The notes under the pieces: model-generated
The model's database searches: none
Told to the model about the DNA's origin: nothing
The model's input: only the letters and a program-made list of their open reading frames with translations
Source: Stramenopiles sp. TOSAG23-6
Lineage: Eukaryota; Sar
Direction of reading: 5' to 3'
DNA: 12,786 bases
Assembly: GCA_900128565.1 (NCBI GenBank)
Contig: LT636188.1
Span: 1 to 12,786 of the forward strand
Translations under genes and position numbers: made by a program
In this document: positions 7,658 to 12,786 of the stretch, piece by piece
Numbering within the stretch: the stretch's first letter is position 1
Layout of the letters: each line of letters opens with the position of its first letter

Positions 7658-10051
7658 ATGATGAAGTTAATTACTCTACTCATTGCAATTAATCTTTCAG
7701 CTGTATCAGCAGTATGTCCAAATCAATGCAGTAACAATGGTTCATGTGGAGAATCCAGCAAGTGCACGTGTTATCCAGGCTACACTGGTGCTGATTGCTC
7801 ATTACGTGAGTGTTCGTTTGGACTTTCTTGGACTGCTGAAGGTACTGGTGTTGTCCCAGCTGGCAATGGTTTAGGTGGACTTCATCCATACACCGAATGC
7901 TCGTCCAAAGGAATATGTAACCGAGACTCTGGAGAGTGTGAGTGCTTTGAAGGTTACACAGGTCAAGGTTGCCGCCGTCAACAATGCCCTGATGACTGCA
8001 GTGGACATGGCCGTTGCGTGAAACTCGTCAAAGATGAATCAACGTATTCGGCGGATGGAACAGCTCAATTTAGCACACAATTTTGGGATTCACAAAAGAC
8101 TCGTGTTTGCGAATGTAATCGTGGCTACGAAGGATACAACTGTAACCTTCGAATTTGTCCAAAAGGGGACGACCCTATCACAGATTGTGACTCCAACACA
8201 AGTGGTGATCATACCAACGCGGCTGCTCACAACATGGTCCAACGTCTTTGGGTCGCTACAACCGATGAAGTTGGGACTTGCAGTGATCCGCAACACACGA
8301 CCAAAGCGACATGTGTGGCACCAACTGCTGTAGGTTGCGTGCAAAACATATGTTATAATCAAAAATGCGACTCGGGAACGTGCTCCCTAGGTTCCTGCGA
8401 GAAAGGCGTATGTCAGACTGCCGCTATGAATAGTGGCAAGAGCCATGCTAATTGCGGTGATGCTGAGGGTACTGAACAATGGGCTTCAGCGCATAATTCT
8501 AAAAGTGCATGTAATGCAGATAACACATGCGGACGTTGTAGCGATCTCCAATATGATGATGCAACTGCTTGTGGAGATGCAGGAGAAACTTGGTCGGCAG
8601 ATCAAGCATGCAATTGGTTCCAAAATTGTACTGTAGCTAATTTGACAACCCAAGCTGATTGTGAAGCAGCTGATCCAGCTGGAACTTGGTCTGTCCCAGC
8701 TACCTATACAGACTGTAGACAAGCTCAAAGGGAATGGATTCCAAATCACAGTGATCCTGAAGATTGCATCGATGCTAATGGTGGTTTTGCTTCTCCCGGA
8801 AGTACTGCTTGTGATATCGCTACCGATGATTTTTATACAATACCGGTAATGGTATGCTCTAATGGTACTTCTACAACTAGAGTAGCTTGTGAAGCACTTG
8901 GTGAAACTTGGGCGGTAAAAACCACTGGTTGTACCACTGATGCTACAGTAAACACTTGGGTTGAACCACGAGGAGCTTATGTACATGGCACCCCAAACAC
9001 CGACGACTGTACTATTGTTGGAGATATGTACAGTGAAATGGCAGGCTATAAGCGTCTTGATCAGAGAGCTTTAGGATATTGTTCAAATACAGCTTATACA
9101 ACTAAAGCTACTTGTGAAACAGCTTCTGGAACTTGGTATACGAATACATGTGCAATTGGTCTAAAACAAACTGGAAGTTGCCTTGACGGCACCTCCCTTA
9201 CCGAAAAAGATTGTGTGACCAATTCATCAACTTGGACAAGAAGTGCTGACACAATCGACGAGTTCCAAACTACTTCTTCCGATGATCTTCTAGGTTACAT
9301 TGCATTGAAATACACAGACATGTTTGGTGGAGAATACTTCACACGACCAATTCTTATAGACGTTTCTAATTCAGCTACTCATTCTACATATACTCAGCTA
9401 GAAGCGAATCAAGATCAGGGTACACTATATGATGGTGCTTCTCGAACCTCGGATAAGCGAGGAAATATCGCGGACGGATCTTGTTCAATTTCTGGTAAGA
9501 ATCAAGACGAATGCTCAACTTCGGGTGGAACGTGGACGGAAGTAGTCAATGGTTTTTACCTGAAAGGTGAGTTGGCAAATGATAACCAAAAACAAGGTAC
9601 TCTACTTCAATATACAGCTGACCGTATTCGCGACGCTCTCCAGGATCTACCAAATTTCGCAATTCCTAAAGTGAACGTTACTAATTATATTGATAGCCAT
9701 TCGGGCATCCCATGGGGAAATGCATTCGATATAACGTTTACCGACAGTTCCACTTCTGGTAAGCAAAACTTGCTTGAATGTGTTTATCAAGGACATGAAT
9801 GTAATGGTTCTCAACCAAAAATGTCATCTTGGGCTGTAAGTGTTGAGAAAGGGAGTCATACAGAAGTGGACACTGTAGGTTCAACCCGTGTTACAAGATG
9901 TGCAGTTTGGGAAGTAGTGGAGACCGGCAAAACACTTGAAGAGAACGCTAGTTGTGGAAATCGTGGTCTGTGTGACACATCTACTGGTATTTGTCAATGT
10001 TTTGAAGGACACACTGGTGAAAATTGTGGTACTCAAACAATCTTTTTCTAG
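7658..10051 (+). CDS. Secreted EGF-like protein, mastigoneme (Sig1/Ocm1)-like, paralogue 2 with Cys/Trp repeats
   Basis: Single-exon gene of 797 aa. ATG 7658 (or the adjacent ATG 7661) is chosen because a clean signal peptide follows (MMKLITLLIAINLSAVSA); the frame extends upstream but has no better ATG. EGF-like units lie at about 20-47, 81-105 and 110-162, followed by CPKGDDPITDC. The blocks FTRPILID, YTADRIRDALQDLPN and DITFTDSSTSGKQNLLEC, a last EGF-like unit (CGNRGLCDTSTGICQCF) and the end TQTIFF match the divergent neighbour closely. It is 145 residues longer, mainly through a middle region of repeated C-x(n)-C-x(n)-W units. Several N-glycosylation sequons are present. The likely role is a secreted structural glycoprotein, perhaps of flagellar hairs. 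Family assignment is from recognition of the layout, not a search. It contains no interrupting element. Confidence 0.8.
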   Translation: MMKLITLLIAINLSAVSAVCPNQCSNNGSCGESSKCTCYPGYTGADCSLRECSFGLSWTAEGTGVVPAGNGLGGLHPYTECSSKGICNRDSGECECFEGYTGQGCRRQQCPDDCSGHGRCVKLVKDESTYSADGTAQFSTQFWDSQKTRVCECNRGYEGYNCNLRICPKGDDPITDCDSNTSGDHTNAAAHNMVQRLWVATTDEVGTCSDPQHTTKATCVAPTAVGCVQNICYNQKCDSGTCSLGSCEKGVCQTAAMNSGKSHANCGDAEGTEQWASAHNSKSACNADNTCGRCSDLQYDDATACGDAGETWSADQACNWFQNCTVANLTTQADCEAADPAGTWSVPATYTDCRQAQREWIPNHSDPEDCIDANGGFASPGSTACDIATDDFYTIPVMVCSNGTSTTRVACEALGETWAVKTTGCTTDATVNTWVEPRGAYVHGTPNTDDCTIVGDMYSEMAGYKRLDQRALGYCSNTAYTTKATCETASGTWYTNTCAIGLKQTGSCLDGTSLTEKDCVTNSSTWTRSADTIDEFQTTSSDDLLGYIALKYTDMFGGEYFTRPILIDVSNSATHSTYTQLEANQDQGTLYDGASRTSDKRGNIADGSCSISGKNQDECSTSGGTWTEVVNGFYLKGELANDNQKQGTLLQYTADRIRDALQDLPNFAIPKVNVTNYIDSHSGIPWGNAFDITFTDSSTSGKQNLLECVYQGHECNGSQPKMSSWAVSVEKGSHTEVDTVGSTRVTRCAVWEVVETGKTLEENASCGNRGLCDTSTGICQCFEGHTGENCGTQTIFF
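8278..9534 (+). repeat. Degenerate Cys-Cys-Trp protein repeats in paralogue 2
   Basis: Inside paralogue 2, units of the form C-x(6-9)-T-x(2-3)-C-x(5-7)-W recur, such as CSDLQYDDATACGDAGETW, CSNGTSTTRVACEALGETW, CSNTAYTTKATCETASGTW, CLDGTSLTEKDCVTNSSTW and CSISGKNQDECSTSGGTW. A first unit near 8278 lacks the Trp. Paralogue 1 has just one (CDDNTSLNERDCVAASASW), so the array expanded after duplication or was lost in the sister. Confidence 0.75.
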
Positions 10052-10524
10052 TTTCTTTTTTAAACCAGAGCAAAATTTCGTACTAAAAAATTAGTGCATC
10101 GTGTGTTTCGATTTGTACAATAAAAAAAATTCATTCATAATTAGTATACTAGCTAGTCTCCCTGCTAGAACTACTCCAATGTATTTTTAATCATTACAAT
10201 TTCATAGTCTTTACAGATATACTGGTGATGGGTGTTGTGTTGAATCTTTGTTTTTTCGCCTTTTCTGGAAGAAAAATATTGAAGTTTCGAAAAAAAAAAT
10301 GTACAAAATTTCGCACCAAAAAAAATACCTGATATACATGACTGAAAATGAGAATAACATGTTGATGATGATGCTAAATGTCATATGATGAAGGGTTGGC
10401 GCAAGTTTTATTTTTTCAAGACAGTTTGCCTCCTTATTTTGTACTATCAATATAAAAACTTTGTCTATAGATGCATCCTTATCTTTTGCCTCCTTATTTT
10501 GTACTATCAATATAAAAACTTTGT
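10052..10524. other. Convergent 3' intergenic region with repeat remnants
   Basis: Lies between the stops of paralogue 2 and the minus-strand membrane gene. It holds an isolated core-like fragment in minus orientation (GCAAAATTTCGTAC near 10071), a GT-AG intron-like copy (10265-10328) and most of a 60-bp tandem duplication. A minus-strand frame from 10510 stays open through the intron-like copy to a stop at 10171-10173 if that copy is spliced. This may be a lost or alternative 3' end of the membrane gene; coding is unproven. Confidence 0.4.
10265..10328 (-). repeat. Element-like copy I with canonical GT-AG ends
   Basis: Read on the minus strand: CAG/GTATTTTTTTTGG, core GTGCGAAATTTTGTACA, T-tract, CGAAACTTC, and CTTCCAG/AAAAGG. 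It is 64 nt with standard GT-AG ends. It shares the core with the TA-flanked family but not the ends. Splicing keeps the surrounding minus-strand frame open. Whether the locus is transcribed is unknown. Confidence 0.45.
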
Positions 10525-10543
10525 CTATGCATCCTTATCTTTT
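10428..10543. repeat. 60-bp tandem duplication with a 4-nt indel
   Basis: Copy 1 (10428-10487, 60 nt) and copy 2 (10488-10543, 56 nt) are identical except that copy 2 lacks four bases where copy 1 reads CTATAGATGC (copy 2 CTATGC). The stop codon of the minus-strand gene (10525-10527) falls at this indel. The duplication therefore covers the end of that gene. Confidence 0.9.
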
Positions 10544-11696
10544 GAATACTCGTTAAAGTTAGGGTTTTGTTTAATGTTCTCGACATTTTCCCACTCTTCT
10601 TGAGACAAATTCCTTTCTTCTACATTGTTTGCAGTCCTAAATGAGATAGGATCTGATGTGTGTTGACTTTCTTTTTTGCTTGCAGTCCTAAATGAGATAG
10701 CATCTGACGTGTGTTGACTTGCTTTAATATAAAAATTCTTAACCACAGCCCAGCTTCCGATAAGGAGGGGCGATATAAAGATGACTGATAGTACGATGCG
10801 TACCAGCCAAGGAGCTTTCTTCTGAGATTCAGAATCGTCCATTATCATTTTATATACATTGAGGACTAAAGGTGTGAAAAGGGTTACAGTAACTGCGCAT
10901 GTACTGTGAATAATATTTCAAAAAAAAATCTTAGGTACAAAATTTCGTATGAAAAAAATATAAATTTGAAATTCATGATGAAAAACATACATCTCATCCA
11001 GGTTGACATTCGTGAAAAATAGGGTTGAAACTTCGGGAAGCAAAATGGTAAATTGATGGCTAAGGGTAGTGTCACGGTTCCAAAAATATGATAATATAGG
11101 AGACTATTTTCTCCAGTGGTTGCATTCCAACCGAAATAAAATGAGCACAAAATATATAAAAAGTGAACGACGAACGAGACGTTGACGGAAATCCCGATTG
11201 CAACAGCAGCAACAAATCTATGTTGATCAATTGGTGTATATCCTGGTTGAATTATAGCAAGTTGATGGGGAGTTAGACCGTATCGATGTGCCCAAGTCTG
11301 AATTCTTGCCTTAATCTTTGGGTCTCTGAAAATGACGTCACTTAGGTAAGCTGTGTTATACTTTTCTTGGATAAGTTGAGCAAGCAATCGTCCATCCGTA
11401 TCCGTGTTAAGCATAATATGGGCTACTGCACATGGAACATCAAAGCGATCTATAAATACCGGATTTCTTTTCCCTGTTACGACGTCGTTAACTGGGAAAA
11501 TGCCTTTATTGATGTACTTTTTTAAAAAAAAGATTACTCGACTATCGGCAGTCGTGAGCAGTTGTAGCACGTACGTGAGATGAGTTTTAATTCTCGAAGT
11601 TTCTGAATCCCAAGCTGTTGGCTCTCGATGGCGTAAAGTGACAAATGAAGAATTTCCTATTATCGCATTGATGGGATCTATGCATTTGGGTTGCAT
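10525..11696 (-). CDS. Membrane protein with bacterial-type CAVAH/GLT/IQPGY domain
   Basis: Exon 1 is 11696-10988 and exon 2 is 10901-10525; excising element G at TA gives 361 aa. Residues about 55-155 contain FLKKYINKGIFPVN, PVFID (79-83), CAVAH (89-93), a conserved Trp (135), GLT (140-142) and IQPGY (149-153). From memory, this order matches an uncharacterised domain common in bacterial proteins (CAVxHL...GLTxxEAAxIQPxY). Hydrophobic segments follow at about 162-188, 200-220, 238-252 and 268-290, so the protein is probably membrane-bound. Near the C-terminus, SQHTSD(A/P)ISFRTA occurs twice as a 17-residue tandem repeat (298-331). The stop lies in a 60-bp duplication and may be a recent truncation. 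The function is unknown. Horizontal origin of the domain is possible but untested. Confidence 0.75.
10618..10719 (-). repeat. 51-nt in-frame tandem repeat (two units)
   Basis: Two 51-nt units (10719-10669 and 10668-10618 on the minus strand) encode SQHTSDAISFRTASKKE and SQHTSDPISFRTANNVE in the C-terminal tail of the membrane protein. The first 14 codons are nearly identical; the last few have diverged. Confidence 0.85.
10902..10987 (-). repeat. Introner-like element G in the membrane gene
   Basis: Read on the minus strand: GATGTA/TGTTTTTCATCATG, ATTTCAAA, core CATACGAAATTTTGTACCTAAG, T9, TTTGAAAT, and TTCACAGTA/CATGCG; 86 nt. It is in sense orientation. Removal at TA joins TGT ACA TGC and fuses two long frames that each encode membrane segments. 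A GTTTTT...CACAG intron also keeps the frame. ATTTCAAA and TTTGAAAT could pair and bring the two ends together. Confidence 0.8.
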
Positions 11697-12109
11697 TATT
11701 TGTTGTTGTTGTTTTAATTAAATCAATCGTGCAAGAAATCGAAATCTCAGCAGGAAGGAGCCTTTTTAGACCGTTTTATTAATTAGGAGTAGTTAATTAC
11801 TAGGACCTAAATGACCGTTTTTTTTCGTTGAAAACCTATACCTATCCTAACACCGTAATACTAGCTAGAAAGGAACTTTTACAGTGTATCCTTATTGTTC
11901 AAACTTTAAAGGACAAGCACAAAGTAGACTCAAGTAACTATATATATTATACAGGCCAATATATTTATACATATATGAATACTGTTGCACATTGTGATAG
12001 TTACAGAGCTGTGACACAAAAGTATATTGGAGCATTTACTGTGTAAAATACTTGTTGTATGACGTTGTGTATAGTTTTGTAGCAAGTGAAGTTAAACGTT
12101 CTCTCATAA
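11697..12109. other. Divergent intergenic region between two membrane protein genes
   Basis: AT-rich, 413 bp, presumably holding both promoters. It has a TTG/TGT run just upstream of ATG 11696 and a TATATATATTATA stretch near 11940. No repeat-family copy, RNA gene or convincing open frame is visible. Confidence 0.5.
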
Positions 12110-12776
12110 ATGAAGGACGTGTTTTCGTATTTCGTGTCCTGGATTGCATCAATTGGTTTCATTGTTACCTTTCTCATTATGGACCTTTTTTTAGCAGAAG
12201 TGAAAGTGAGTGTCAGCCATAAAAACATTAATAGTGTTCTCAATCTTTCTTGTTTGAGGATGGCGCTAGTATTACAGCCATATTTAGTTGATAGTCTTTT
12301 TGTTTTTTGGTTCTGTAGCATATGGTTTGTACTCTGTCTACATCGTGAGTTTGATTCGCTTGGCAAATCGTCCTCATTTAAGTCCTGGGGTTTCGTTGGT
12401 GTTGGTATAGCACTCTTTCAACTTTCAACGGACTCGGCCATTTTCCACCTGAAAGATGTATGTTTTCATTTTTTTTTGCCTATTTTTTTTTCGTACGAAA
12501 TTTTGTACCTAACGATTTTTTTTGAAATATTTTTTCACAATACATGATGTTCTCTATGGAGTTATAGTTTTTGTGTTTGGTTTATTTCTGTGGATTTTAT
12601 TTCTAATTTTATCCGTCACAACATCTAGTTATGACATTCGTGAAAATGTTCGGAGTTTTGATGTATTTAAAAAAATTATGAGAGAAAACTTTGTACTTTC
12701 TTCTGAAGTTGGTATAAAAAAGTCATTTGCAAGTACAAAAAAAAAAAAAAAAAAAAAAAATTCAAATTCAAATTGA
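12110..12776 (+). CDS. Unrecognised four-span membrane protein
   Basis: Exon 1 is 12110-12460 and exon 2 is 12543-12776; excising element H at TA joins GTA to CAT and gives 194 aa ending in TGA. Predicted membrane segments lie at residues about 5-27, 59-78, 93-112 and 120-141. Segments 3 and 4 flank the junction, which argues that both exons belong to one gene. The short loop between TM3 and TM4 and the hydrophilic C-terminal tail (SYDIRENVRSFDVFKKIMRE) suggest a small tetraspan-type protein, but I recognise no family signature. The tail ends in a poly-Lys run encoded by 24 A, then SNSN. The frame and stop after that run depend on its exact length, which is error-prone. Without excision the frame would run into the element and stop. 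Confidence 0.7.
12461..12542 (+). repeat. Introner-like element H (clearest copy)
   Basis: Left GATGTA/TGTTTTCATTT, core CGTACGAAATTTTGTACC followed by TAACGA, T8, TTTGAAATA, right TTCACAATA/CATGATG; 82 nt. Removal at TA gives GAT GTA CAT GAT GTT in frame. A GATGT direct repeat on either side gives another in-frame join. No AG is near the right end; the first one downstream (after TATGGAG) would also keep the frame but costs exon sequence. Confidence 0.8.
12737..12760 (+). repeat. Poly(A) run of 24 bases in coding sequence
   Basis: Uninterrupted 24-A tract near the 3' end of the four-span protein gene, read as polylysine. Such runs are prone to sequencing length error and to slippage, so the final residues and the stop are uncertain. 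Confidence 0.9.
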
Positions 12777-12786
12777 AATTCCCAAT

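Noticed and set aside
8486-8986. 166-codon antisense open frame within paralogue 2
   Set aside because: It is a shadow of the well-supported EGF-like gene, rich in Ser/Ile/Cys from the complementary repeats.
10211-10510. Separate minus-strand gene of about 99 codons
   Set aside because: It spans the tandem duplication and the intron-like copy, so it is more likely a displaced 3' extension of the upstream gene or UTR than a gene of its own.
156-12542. Ciliate-style internal eliminated sequences, because of TA boundaries
   Set aside because: The uniform sense orientation, T-tract and CTAAC motif fit introns better, and the neighbouring genes suggest a stramenopile. It is kept only as an alternative until DNA and RNA from the same cells are compared.

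Overview
The window is strongly AT-rich, with long T and A runs and eukaryotic gene structure: interrupted genes, large divergent intergenic regions and no operons. The seven genes use all three standard stop codons (TAA, TAG, TGA), so no recoding is visible. Two paralogous secreted EGF-like proteins resemble the mastigoneme (tripartite flagellar hair) proteins of stramenopiles (Sig1/Ocm1 type). The best guess is a small, flagellated, AT-rich stramenopile, possibly uncultured because five N calls lie in a repeat. The taxonomy is inference.

Layout. 54-1460 (+): 3' part of an unrecognised gene cut into five exons. 1593-2984 (-): EF-hand protein with an N-myristoylation-like start. 2985-3724: divergent intergenic region. 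3725-4954 (+): unrecognised charged helical protein. 5329-7287 (-) and 7658-10051 (+): two head-to-head EGF-like mastigoneme-type paralogues sharing a 370-bp intergenic region with an inverted 13-bp motif. 10525-11696 (-): a protein with a bacterial-looking CAVAH...GLT...IQPGY domain joined to membrane segments. 12110-12776 (+): four-span membrane protein.

The most striking feature is a family of short repeats (about 60-90 nt as single units, about 160-200 nt as composites) that interrupt four of the seven genes. They always lie in the gene's own orientation and are flanked by TA. They carry a left end like YGTTTTCATCATGAATTTC, a near-palindromic core like GTACGAAATTTTGTACC followed by a branch-point-like CTAAC, a T-tract, and a right end like CACARTA. 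Cutting out the DNA between the two TA copies restores one open frame at every internal junction. The behaviour is that of introner-like elements (mobile introns) inserted at TA. A GT lies one base inside the left end, but several copies have no AG near the right end, so splicing would be non-canonical or the excision mechanism unusual.

The two mastigoneme-like genes plausibly act together in extracellular or flagellar structures and may be co-regulated. No functional link between the other genes is evident.
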